Below are positions 31,019-40,331 of a stretch of DNA of 64,000 nt, piece by piece. The notes beneath the pieces are model-generated. The model had not been told where the DNA came from. It was given only the letters and a program-made list of their open reading frames with translations, and searched no databases. Positions within the stretch are counted from its first letter, which is position 1. Every line of letters starts with the position of its first letter. A program made the position numbers and the translations under genes. This stretch comes from Gonocerus acuteangulatus (lineage: Eukaryota > Arthropoda > Insecta > Hemiptera > Coreidae): positions 48,583,783 through 48,647,782 of the forward strand of contig OX328127.1 in assembly GCA_946811695.1 (NCBI GenBank), in the 5' to 3' direction.

Positions 31019-33938
31019 TGTTACTTGCTTTTTTTATAATTCGTAATTTATTATCAGTTACAGAGTCCCAGGTTTGTTGCCACTTTTCTAGAATTGTATG
31101 CTTCACATAGTTCAGAACATCACCCTGAGGTATCCTGGGGTATTCAATTCCTTCTCCTATGGCCTTTTTAGCCAACTCGTCAACTGCTTCATTGCCCTTT
31201 ATGCCGCAATGACTGGGGATCCAGACAAATGTAACATTTTGGTTTTGGTGGTTTAGCTGATCAAGTGATTCTAAGATGTCTATTGTCAGTGGATGTTTGG
31301 TAAATGGATTATTCAAGGCTAGTAGTGCTGATAGGGAGTCTGTAAAAATATTAATATTGCCATCTTTTGGAGTTACTATATTAAGAGCCTTGTTGATAGC
31401 TAATAATTCGGCCGTGTAGATACTGCAGTTAGGTGTTAAAGTGAACATGTATCCTCTATCTTCTGAATGAATGGCGGAACCAACCCCATTTTTGTCCTTC
31501 GAGCCATCCGTATAGGCATCTCGTCCTTCCGGGAGCTCACTTTTTAGTTTTCTAAATTCAGTCAACAGAATCAAAGGATCTATGTATTTTTTATTAAATT
31601 TGGTAAGAGACAGATTCATTTTAGGTGCTGTTAATGTCCAAGGTGGTTTTGAAGCGGAGACGTTGTGGATCATATTTTGGGTGTCGATTCTTGATTCTGT
31701 GATGAGTTGACTAGTTCGGACGGAGAAGGGTTTTCTGTTGTACGGATAGGAGCGATTGGGGTTGCAATTGAGATATTGATTGAGTGGATGGGATGTAGTT
31801 GCTTTTATTCCTATGAAATTTGTTAGGAGTATTTGTTCTCGTCGTAAATGAAGTGGAAGCTCTCCTGCTTCAACACAAAGGCTGGCTATTGGGCTAGATC
31901 GGTAAGCACCCGTTGCAATACGGATTCCATTGTGGTGAATGGCATCTAGGATTTTTAATGTTCGAGGTGATGCGGAGCCGTAAACTGTGCACCCGTAATC
32001 AAGGCTGGAGCGAATGTAGCTTCTGTATAGCATGAGCATGGTTTTTCGGTCAGCTCCCCAAGAATTGGCTGTCATGGTTTTCAAAATGTTCATTTTTTTT
32101 TGGCATGTTGTTTTGAGGGTTTTAATGTGCTGTGTCCAAGTTAAAGATCTGTCAAAGATAACTCCAAGGTATTTAGCCTGCTCACTGATATCTATGGGTT
32201 GATTATTAATGGTTAGAGAAATGTTAGCATTTACTTTTCTTGAGGAAAATAATACTCCAACTGTTTTACTAACTGAAACCGAGATACCATGCTCCGCCAA
32301 CCAAGTGCTAACGATGTTCAAAGAATTTTGAATTGAATTTTGGAGGGTATCTATTGAAGTATTGGCTGTGTATATGACGAGGTCATCAGCATAAATCATA
32401 GCTTTGACTGGAGTAGGTATGCATTTTAGCAGTTTATTAATTGCAATGGTAAAAAGGAATGCACTTATTACGCTACCTTGAGGAACACCATTTTCTTGAG
32501 TATATTCGTCTGATAAATGACCGCCATTACGGATTCTAAATGTTCTATTTTTAAGAAAATTTAAAATGAACTGAAGAATGTGACCAGTTATACCTATTTC
32601 GATAAGACAATCTATTATGAATTTTCGCCAGATTTTGTCGAAGGCTGTTTCTACATCTATAAATACAGCTAGAGCTTTCTCTCGTTGACTAAAGGCTTCT
32701 CTGATGTCTGTTTCTAGACGAATCAAATTATCTCTCGTACCTCTTCCGGGCCTGAAACCGCTTTGCCACCTTTCATACAAGTTTTTCGTCTCCATGTGCC
32801 AGTGTAAGCGATTCATGATCATTTTTTCTACTAGCTTACAAGGGCTGCAGGTCAGTGAGATGATTCGATAGCTAGACGTTTCTTGATGTGGTTTTCCTTT
32901 TTTTAAGACTGGTATTGATATGGATTTTGACCAGATGACCGGAAATTCGCCAGATAGAAAAAGTTTATTTAGAACATTTAGGATAATTTTTTTGTTTTGG
33001 TACGACAGATTCTTAATCATAGCAATGTTAATATTATCTGGGCCGGGAGAAGAATCTTTGCGGGAATTTATTCCAATTTGGAATTCTAAGAACGTAAACG
33101 GACTATTTAAAGGGTCCAAGGGAGCGATTTCAGCGACTATGGGTATGGATTCTGCTTGTAGTTTCTTTTGGATAAACGCTGTGGAAAAATTGGAATCTGA
33201 TGACACTCTTTGAAAATGTTGTCTAAAATAGTTTGTAATCTCTGTGGGGTTCGAAATATATGTGTTTCCTGCTTTAATGACATTTACTAAATTTATTCTC
33301 GGGCGGCCCATAATTCTTCGAACTGAGTCCCAGACTTCAGTGATAGGAGTTTGGTGGTTTATTGTAGAGATGTAATCTCTCCAGGAATTTCTTTTGGCTG
33401 TTTTAATTTTGTACCTAGCATCTTTCCTGGTACTCATATACATTTCTAGGTTCTCCGAAGATGGATTAGTCCTGAACTTTCTTAATGCTCGTTTCCTCTC
33501 TTTCACTGCTTTTTCACAGTCTCCGTTCCACCAGGGTACGGTAATTCTTATCGTAGTGCAGCTTTTGTGAGGGATGGTGGCTTGGGCAGCTGTCAGTATG
33601 ATGTTATTAATAGCGTTTATTGCATCATTAGTTGTGGAGGATTCTAAGTTCACATCTGTTAGATTAGCTAGAATTTGAAACTCATTCCATTCAGCGTTCT
33701 TTAAGTCCCATCTTATGTTTCCAGGGGGGCGAGGAGCTCTATCCAGCGTCTCAATTATTATTGGATAGTGATCTGACCCGTAGAGATCAGGAAGTACCTT
33801 CCATGTTGCTCGGGGAAGGAGACAAGGGCTTGCTAGGGATAAGTCTAGAACGGATAATGAACCAGTGGAATAGTTCAGGTGTGTTGGGGTTTCATCATTG
33901 AATATTCCTAGCGAGGTGATTTCCATGAAGGCTTCCAC
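30990..33938 (-). CDS. Non-LTR retrotransposon polyprotein (endonuclease end, RT, RNase H), partial
   Basis: A 982-codon open frame without internal stops. Residues about 24-60 are the last part of the endonuclease (SVLDLSLASP, then SDHYPI with the catalytic histidine). Reverse transcriptase covers about 290-560: SSPGPDNI, motif A FIDVETAFDKIW near 426, motif B GVPQGSVISAF near 484, and the YADD box near 516. RNase H covers about 807-925, with AYTDGS, the E of YTAELL, FTDS and the HCG...NEAVDELA end, so all four carboxylates are present. The first codon is GTG and merely marks the truncation; a stop lies just upstream outside the element. The frame ends early at 30990 because of a frameshift. 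It copies its own RNA at a nicked target. Catalytic residues look intact, but the lost endonuclease start makes this copy non-autonomous. Confidence 0.93.
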   Translation of the reverse strand: MEAFMEITSLGIFNDETPTHLNYSTGSLSVLDLSLASPCLLPRATWKVLPDLYGSDHYPIIIETLDRAPRPPGNIRWDLKNAEWNEFQILANLTDVNLESSTTNDAINAINNIILTAAQATIPHKSCTTIRITVPWWNGDCEKAVKERKRALRKFRTNPSSENLEMYMSTRKDARYKIKTAKRNSWRDYISTINHQTPITEVWDSVRRIMGRPRINLVNVIKAGNTYISNPTEITNYFRQHFQRVSSDSNFSTAFIQKKLQAESIPIVAEIAPLDPLNSPFTFLEFQIGINSRKDSSPGPDNINIAMIKNLSYQNKKIILNVLNKLFLSGEFPVIWSKSISIPVLKKGKPHQETSSYRIISLTCSPCKLVEKMIMNRLHWHMETKNLYERWQSGFRPGRGTRDNLIRLETDIREAFSQREKALAVFIDVETAFDKIWRKFIIDCLIEIGITGHILQFILNFLKNRTFRIRNGGHLSDEYTQENGVPQGSVISAFLFTIAINKLLKCIPTPVKAMIYADDLVIYTANTSIDTLQNSIQNSLNIVSTWLAEHGISVSVSKTVGVLFSSRKVNANISLTINNQPIDISEQAKYLGVIFDRSLTWTQHIKTLKTTCQKKMNILKTMTANSWGADRKTMLMLYRSYIRSSLDYGCTVYGSASPRTLKILDAIHHNGIRIATGAYRSSPIASLCVEAGELPLHLRREQILLTNFIGIKATTSHPLNQYLNCNPNRSYPYNRKPFSVRTSQLITESRIDTQNMIHNVSASKPPWTLTAPKMNLSLTKFNKKYIDPLILLTEFRKLKSELPEGRDAYTDGSKDKNGVGSAIHSEDRGYMFTLTPNCSIYTAELLAINKALNIVTPKDGNINIFTDSLSALLALNNPFTKHPLTIDILESLDQLNHQNQNVTFVWIPSHCGIKGNEAVDELAKKAIGEGIEYPRIPQGDVLNYVKHTILEKWQQTWDSVTDNKLRIIKKASNTLANINSAN

Positions 33939-33943
33939 TGCTC

Positions 33944-33955
33944 AACAGAGAGTTT
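33944..33955. repeat. Target duplication of the non-LTR element, right copy
   Basis: AACAGAGAGTTT, followed by unique intron sequence. Confidence 0.85.
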
Positions 33956-35133
33956 AGCATTAGTTACGGTAAGCCGGCCGCAGAACGAAAAGTACATAAG
34001 GCATTGTTTCAAATTATTGTTTGAATAGGTAGATCTTAAAAAGCAGCGACAAAAAGCATGATTCAAAAGGATTGTTACAGTAATTATAAACACATTTTGA
34101 AAAACAATTCTGTATAAACTACTTCGATATTTTTAAATTTTGAGCTTTGGGTTGTTAAATGTGACACAAATTACAAAACTTAAATGAAATATTAGCACCA
34201 GGTATAGGATTGTTTTATTATTCAGCAGGGTGGTAGCCTAGATAACCCTTCCTTAAATTCGTAGTTAATAGTAAATTGACATTAAAAATTTTAATAAATA
34301 AAATATTATTTAGTAGGTAAATAATAAACACTGAAATGAAAAGATATAATAATAAAATATGTAAATACAAATAAAATAAAATCAGTAAATAAAAAAATAA
34401 AAGAGTATTAACATATACGTATTTATTGAAGAAATAAGATAAGCTAAAGGCTGTAAATAAAAACTGTAAATAAAATATTTACAATTTAAATATGTACTAA
34501 AAGTAGATAGTAAAAAAAAAAGGGGGTGAAGAGAATAAGTAGAAATATCTAGAAAAAATAATACGTAAATAAAATAGACACTACTATTTATGTTTATAAG
34601 CAATAGCCGTATGTACAAATTGATCCCACAAAGTAAAATAAACGTTGCAATATCTAAATAGTAAAAGTACTTATTTTTAATGACCGTATAGTGGTTGACC
34701 AAAGAGAAAAGCACTAATGACCTCAGATATTGGGTTATAATAAACTCCCATTACTATTACTGGGCGAACTGCTGCTTCATGAAAATTATTCTTGTATCTT
34801 AAGATCCTTTAGAGAATACATTCATTTTGTACCAGTTTGACAAGATCAAAATGTTCCTTCAGAAAAAAAGAAAATAAGCCTTCTATCTATTAACTATATT
34901 ATCCAGCAAAGCGTATTCACTTTGAACTGGCGCCAAAATGTCGCCGAGAAATAAACGATTTAGAACTGTCGTACTTGTGTTTTTATTAAAAATGTGAATA
35001 TTTTCAGAAACCGAATGATTAAAAAAATGTTTCTTTCCTTGCTATGACCAATTGTTATCTATATTGTTAAGGTTTAAAGCATTTGATGTATTAGCAAACG
35101 TTTCGGTATTTGGACAATGAAATCATCTTACAG
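33956..35133. other. Rest of the gene B intron
   Basis: AT-rich. Contains only a SINE-1 tail fragment near 34226-34303 and short low-complexity stretches; no gene recognised. Confidence 0.5.
34226..34303 (+). mobile_element. SINE-1 tail fragment, diverged
   Basis: GGGTGGTAGCCTAGATAACCC and the TAGTTAATAGTAAATTGACA stretch match the family tail. Confidence 0.55.
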
Positions 35134-35352
35134 CTGCAGAGCGTGATGCAACAGATTTCTGACTCTTTGGCAGAGCTAAAGGTTGCCAAATTGAATGAGG
35201 ATATCAGGAGAAACTTAAACGAGAAGTTGATGGACCTACAAGAATTTGTGAGAGAACGAATCCAGGACTTGGTCAGAGAAATAGCGAAAAGACTAGAAGC
35301 CATCAGTGAAATACTCTCTGAACACAGAGCCAAATACATAAAAGAGTCATGA
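35134..35352 (+). CDS. Gene B, exon 2: coiled-coil-like C-terminal half
   Basis: Acceptor ATCATCTTACAG precedes CTG CAG AGC, joining exon 1 in phase 0. Seventy-two codons run to TGA (35350-35352). The peptide is strongly charged and helical, with heptad-like spacing through ERIQDLVREIAKRLEAISE and no cysteine. It aligns without gaps to gene A exon 2. Preservation of this pattern in two diverged copies, both with open frames and matching splice phases, argues that they are real genes under selection. An acceptor six bases further on (CTGCAG|AGC) is also possible and would remove two residues. I do not recognise the family. Confidence 0.7.
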   Translation: MQSVMQQISDSLAELKVAKLNEDIRRNLNEKLMDLQEFVRERIQDLVREIAKRLEAISEILSEHRAKYIKES

Positions 35353-35358
35353 AATAAA
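35353..35358 (+). promoter_or_regulatory. Polyadenylation signal of gene B
   Basis: AATAAA begins on the base right after the stop codon, implying a very short 3' untranslated region. Confidence 0.55.
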
Positions 35359-36026
35359 ACTTCAATACACAACTAAAATTGTTTTATTTAAAAAATATAT
35401 GTATATACATCTATAACATACAAGAAATTATATATACAGGGTGTCCCACATTGAGGTGTCATAACTTTAGGGGATTATTCTGCATATCATCTGTAGTTCA
35501 GGGGCGCGAAAATGAGCGTTCTATCTGAAAATTTAGAGGAGCTACTCAATGCTTTGTCTATTTTAAAAACTACCTACTGGTTTTTTAAAATAAAAACTAA
35601 GTTAAAAAAAAATAAAAAAATAAACATGATGAAAAAAAGAGCGTCACTTTTGGATTCAACACACCAAAACACATAAAATTCTCCCAAAAGATTTCATGCA
35701 GCTGTTCGAATGAATTATTACAGTCCGGTGTTATTCATAAGCATCTACTGATTTGTTAAATTGCAACAAAGCCCCCTAAACATTGTGGTGGCCGATAGAG
35801 AAAACTTTGTTGTGAAAATGAACTGCTTATGTTTTATAGGAATGGAGGTTTTTCCGCAACGAAATTAGTAATTTGCCTGTAGAGGACGGTGATTTCAGTT
35901 CCTTCTCGCAAGACCAGAGCTGGATAACTCAGAACATTCCTCAACTTGGTCTAGGTTATACTACATCCCTGAAGAATCTGTTAAAAATTATCTAAAGAAA
36001 ACCTTCATATTTTTAATGAAATATAT

Positions 36027-36194
36027 TTATTTAAATTTTAACGTCCATTATTATTAACTAAGAATTTTAGGACGGGTTATCTATAGGTTACCTCCCTTTT
36101 CTAACCAGCATAGGGCTGATATCTTTTCTTTTTTCTAAAGACAAGCCACCACCCCAAAGTGGGAATCGAACCCAGAACCCTTGGCACGGAAAAT
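36027..36194 (-). mobile_element. SINE-1 copy, left arm of nested palindrome
   Basis: Tail, body and B-box region (TGGGTTCGATTCCCAC on the minus strand) are present; the head's far end is cut by the mariner-like element. Confidence 0.8.
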
Positions 36195-36202
36195 GAAATA
36201 TA

Positions 36203-37954
36203 CAGGGTGTTCCGTATTGAGATGTCATAACTTTAGGGGGTTTATTCTGTATCCCATTTGTAGTTCAGTGGCGCAAAAATAAGCGTTCTATCTGAAAATG
36301 TAGAGGAGCTACTCAATGTTTTGTCTATTTTAAAAACTACTGGCTTTTTTAAAGAAAAACTGTGTTTTGGGAATTTGTGGCCAATGTATCGTAAATACCG
36401 ACCAAAATTTTTGAATCTACATTAAATTTCCAAAAAGAAACACCTGTTATTGAAATATTACAATGTAAATTATAAATGCTTTAGCGTGAAGGAACCATTC
36501 TGAACAAATTCTTTAATGTCACACGATGTTGGCGATGTCCCATCCTTCCCAAACTACAGTACATTTATTACTCAAGCCCATCTACCAAATATTAAGTCAC
36601 TCTGGTTTCAAATGGATGGTTGCCCAGCTGATAATGGACGAGTGGTGACTGAATGGCTGAAGAGTGAATTTCCTGACCGTTCCCACGCTACGTAAACAAA
36701 ATGTTTCCTCTGATAAAGGGTAGCGGATCACTTCAGAAGCAAGGGTGAAAGAATACAGAAGAACATATTGGAAATAATTACCATTATTGTAAATACAATG
36801 AATACAAGTATTATATGGTTATGCCTTGAGGGTCCTATTTTGTAATGTTAATATATTTGTAATATTAATTCTATTCTATTTTATACAATTTCTGATTATA
36901 AGTTAACTGGGTTATACATTACAATAATTTGAAATTGTACACAAAAAACTCTCTCCTGCAGATGATAAGCGAAAAAACCCTCAAAAGTTGCATTAAAATA
37001 TGTTACCTAGTTTTCCTAGGAAAAATATATAAAAATCTATGGGTGAGAGAAAAATGGTTATTACTGTGGACTAATACCTATTTGTCCAGTAAACATTCAA
37101 AATGTTTACAAATATAAGCTTAACGTCTAACTGAATCCATAGCATTATGAGAGACGTCTTGCGTATTTACAATATTGGTAACTATTTCCAATATATTCTT
37201 CTAAATGTTTTCAGCCTTGACTCCGAAGTGTCCCCCTACCTTTATTAGAGCAAAAATTGTGCTTACGTAGTGCGGGAATGGTTAGGGAATTCAATCTTCA
37301 ACCATCTCGCACCACTCGTCCATTATCAGCTGGGCAACCATCCATTTGAAACCAGAGTGAGTTAATATTTGGTAGATGGGCTTAATAAACGTACTGTAGT
37401 TTGGGAAGGATGGGACATCTCCATCACCGTGTGAAATTAAAGAATTTGTATTTAAAGCATATTTATTGGTTTTGACTTAGAAATAAAAAAAAAAAATAGA
37501 TTGAAATAGCTTTCTTTTTTTCTAAAACTACGACATACCATTTTGAAGCTTATTAAATAATGCAACTTTTGAGGCGGAGGCAAACCTCTAAGTCTAAAAC
37601 TATCTGATTAAGAAAATATTGAATAATTTACTAGAAAATTAATATTAAACTTAACACTAATATTAAGCTTTTAATATAGTTCTTCATTTACATTGTAATA
37701 TTTCAATAACAGGTGTTTCTTTTTGGAAATTTAATGTAGATTCAAAAATTTTGGTCGGTATTTACGATACATTGGCCACAAATTCCCAAAACACAGTTTT
37801 TCTTTAAAAAAAGCCAGTAGTTTTTAAAATAGACAAAACATTGAGTAGCTCCTCTACATTTTCAGATAGAACGCTTATTTTTGCGCCACTGAACTACAAA
37901 TGGGATACAGAATAAACCCCCTAAAGTTATGACATCTCAATACGGAACACCCTG
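36203..37954. mobile_element. mariner-like (Tc1/mariner superfamily) element with long inverted arms
   Basis: Begins CAGGGTGTTCCGTATTGAG after TA and ends with its complement before TA, giving the expected TA duplication (36201-36202 and 37955-37956). The inverted arms reach about 440-630 bp, far longer than ordinary mariner ends, and include transposase remnants, so this is an inverted duplication of one element end. Confidence 0.78.
36551..36695 (+). pseudogene. mariner-like transposase fragment
   Basis: The plus strand reads TQAHLPNIKSLWFQMDG, then CPADNGRVVTEWLKSEFPDR. It matches the WFQQDGAPAH...V...L...FPGRWIG region around the second catalytic Asp in DDE transposases of arthropod mariner-like elements. 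A mirror copy lies on the minus strand near 37300-37420. No complete frame remains. Confidence 0.65.
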
Positions 37955-37967
37955 TATATTTCATTTT

Positions 37968-38137
37968 CCGCGCCAAGGGTTCTGGGTTCGATTCCCACTT
38001 TGGGGTGGAAGCTTGTCTTTAGAAAAAAGAAAAGGTATCAGCCCTATCCTGGTTAGAAAAGGAAGGTAACCTGTAGATAACCCGTCCTAAAATTCTTAGT
38101 TAATAATAATGGACGTTAAAATTTAAATAAATATATT
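37968..38137 (+). mobile_element. SINE-1 copy, right arm of nested palindrome
   Basis: B-box TGGGTTCGATTCCCAC, TTTAGAAAAAAGAAAAGG, then the tail blocks to TTAAATAAATATATTTC. Confidence 0.82.
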
Positions 38138-38660
38138 TCATTAAAAATATGAAGGTTTTCTTTAGATAATTTTTAACAGATTCATCAGGGATGTAGTATA
38201 ACCTAGACCTAGTTGAGGAATGTTCTGAGTTATCCAGCTCTGGTCTTGCGAGAAGGAACTGAAATCACCGTCCTCTACAGGCAAATTACTAATTTCGTTG
38301 CGGAAAAACCTCCATTCCTAAAAAACATAAGCAGTTCATTTTCACAACAAAGTTTTATCTATTGGCCACCACAATGTTTAGGGGGCTTTGTTGCAATTTA
38401 ACAAATCAGTAGATGCTTATGATTAACACCAGACTGTAATAATTCATTCGAACAGCTGCATGAAATCTTTTGGGAGAATTTTATGTGTTTTGGTGTGTTA
38501 AATCCAAAAGTGACGCTCTTTTTTTCATCATGTTTATTTTTTTTTTTTGTTTTGCAGAATACATCTTTTTATGTTGTTGTTTGTTAGTGTAATAAGATGT
38601 TTTGGCTTTAACAAAGACAGGGCTCTGCAGTTGCCCTTGTATCTGTTCAAAAGCTCACAT

Positions 38661-39032
38661 TTAGAGCGGTTCCTTTCTCTCTCAATACGAAAGAACCGCG
38701 CTTATGAGGTTGACCTCATAATGCAATCCGACTAAACAATTTTTCGTTTCTGAATCCATAGATCTCAAAAATACTTCAAGAAGAACTTCAAGTCCGATAA
38801 CCAGCAGAATCATCCTACAGGAACACTGTTTTATGTGCTAAATTCGCACATATTGATTTGATTTGTAACCTTTATTGCGAGAAGAAGAAAAAACTATTTT
38901 TTGTTACTAATTTCTAAGAGGTACTTAAAATCGATATTTTATATTTTTAACGAACCTTCTATTCCTTTACTAATGACCCTAGGGACATGAACGGAACGAC
39001 ACTATGATGTCGCAGTTCCTGGGGCTCGGACT
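38661..39032 (-). mobile_element. Short Helentron-like element, copy 3
   Basis: On the minus strand: start AGTCCGAGCCCCAGG, diverged sub-terminal repeat, short body, and a terminal hairpin (GCGGTTCTTTC paired with GAAAGGAACCGC) ending CTAAA. It lacks the TA core. Confidence 0.55.
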
Positions 39033-39339
39033 TTTTATTCCTCCTGTAGCAAGTCCGTCTTTTCTGTGGACTATATCGTCCCCTCTATTTCTCTCATTCA
39101 GTCCTTCTGTCCTGTTAGCTCCTAGAGAGGAAGAGGCGAGAGACTGGGAAGGCAATAGGGAGAGAGGGAGACAGAGGTTTTCTAACAATTCATGTTGACT
39201 CATTCGTTAAATGTTGTTTGGTTGAGTTAGGACCTTACCTTTGCCTTTGTAGCCAGGAGACCAGTTAGTAAATTGAATGGGTGGAGGGTTGAAGAGGAAA
39301 CTGGTGACTTCAGAGGGAGGATCTCAATCCTCCAATCCA

Positions 39340-39395
39340 GGCGAGTTTTGTTTCTGCTTAACAGTCTCAACTGTTAAGCAGAAACAAAACTCGCC
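39340..39395. repeat. Perfect 25-bp stem hairpin
   Basis: Arms 39340-39364 and 39371-39395 are perfectly complementary around the loop TCTCAA. The sequence has no other copy in the window. Confidence 0.9.
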
Positions 39396-39630
39396 CCCAC
39401 GATCCCCCCATCCTTCTCATCTCCATTATTTTATGTCAGCTCGCTCTTCATTTAAGGGGAAATACAATTACTCCGACTTCCTTTTACAATTATTTCACTT
39501 CGCTTTGAGTGCGTTGAAAATCGTTCAGTAAAATGTCTTCTTTGCTGGTTGCTTTGAAGACCCTTTAGTTGGTTTATTATATTCACTTCATGATCATCAT
39601 GCTGCACCAATATATCAAATACTTTCCCCC

Positions 39631-39634
<4 letters not shown>

Positions 39635-39685
<51 letters not shown>
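39635..39685. repeat. TA microsatellite
   Basis: Pure TA; a Helentron-like hairpin fragment (TTAGCGCG at 39878, mirrored near 39905-39914) lies 190 bp to the right. Confidence 0.93.
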
Positions 39686-39688
<3 letters not shown>

Positions 39689-40057
39689 GTGTGTGTAAGT
39701 GCATTTGCCAATGCCTAATGCGTAGATCATCTTAATGTTCTTATAAATTATTTTTAATAACATTACTTTTTGTGGGAACCATGTCGTTTGAAACCGATAA
39801 TGTTGGCAGAACCCTCTAAAGTGAAACTTCGTTTTGATACGAACAGGTATTATTCCTTTGAACCTTATTAAATTATTAGCGCGTTTCCTTCCTCCCATAG
39901 GGGAGAATCGCGCTTTCGAAGAATTGAAGATGCAATTAATTAATTAATTGCATTTTTAAAAACAGCACGAATAAATTTAATTGTTTGTTTGTTTATAAAC
40001 AGCACGATCCTGCTACTTTTGTTTGGTGCAAAACTCGCTTATCAATTTTATTTTAGA

Positions 40058-40331
40058 ACTAGCTGTTACCCGGCGTGCCATGCTACAACTACTTGCTGCA
40101 TTCAGGAAAGCAAGAATAAATTAGAAACGAAATAAGTAATGTTGAAATCTAATGACGCAAATCTGGAACTGTTTGGGTTTACAGTTTCCCCAGTGCCCTC
40201 CAAACTGTGAGTCCTAGACGATTTTGGCCTAGGCTAAAATGAGCCAAGTTTAGTTAAAATCTGTCAAACGGTGTGGATTTGTATATGGAACAAACAGACA
40301 GAGAAACACTAATGTTTTTTATATATACAGA
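40058..40331 (-). mobile_element. Short non-autonomous Helitron, copy 3
   Basis: On the minus strand it starts TC after A (40331) and ends CTAGT before T (40058), with CGGCGTGCC/GGCACGCCGGG near the 3' end. The AATTTTATTTTAGAA flank resembles that at copy 1, so either both entered the same repeat or the flank belongs to the element. Confidence 0.78.

Larger units (their letters stand above)
30424..33943 (-). mobile_element. Non-LTR retrotransposon (I/Jockey-like group with RNase H), 5'-truncated
   Basis: A minus-strand element ending in a 17-base poly(A) (T run at 30424-30440) and bounded by a 12-bp target duplication (30415-30426 and 33944-33955). It encodes the C-terminal end of an apurinic-type endonuclease, reverse transcriptase, RNase H and a C-terminal cysteine/histidine motif. 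The 5' end falls inside the endonuclease, the usual result of incomplete reverse transcription. It lies antisense in the gene B intron, inserted into the tail of a SINE-1 copy. One frameshift near 31010 is the only coding damage I see, so the insertion is recent. Confidence 0.93.
35437..38545. repeat. Nested 3-kb palindrome of a mariner-like element and SINEs
   Basis: Order: truncated mariner-like end (35437-35605), outer arm (35606-36026), SINE-1 minus (36027-36194), mariner-like element (36203-37954), SINE-1 plus (37968-38137), inverted outer arm (38138-38545). Outer arms and SINEs match closely in inverted orientation (for example GACGGTGATTTCAGTTCC and its complement at 38258-38275). Confidence 0.8.

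Noticed and set aside
32920..33213. 97-codon plus-strand frame
   Set aside because: Antisense shadow of the reverse transcriptase frame.
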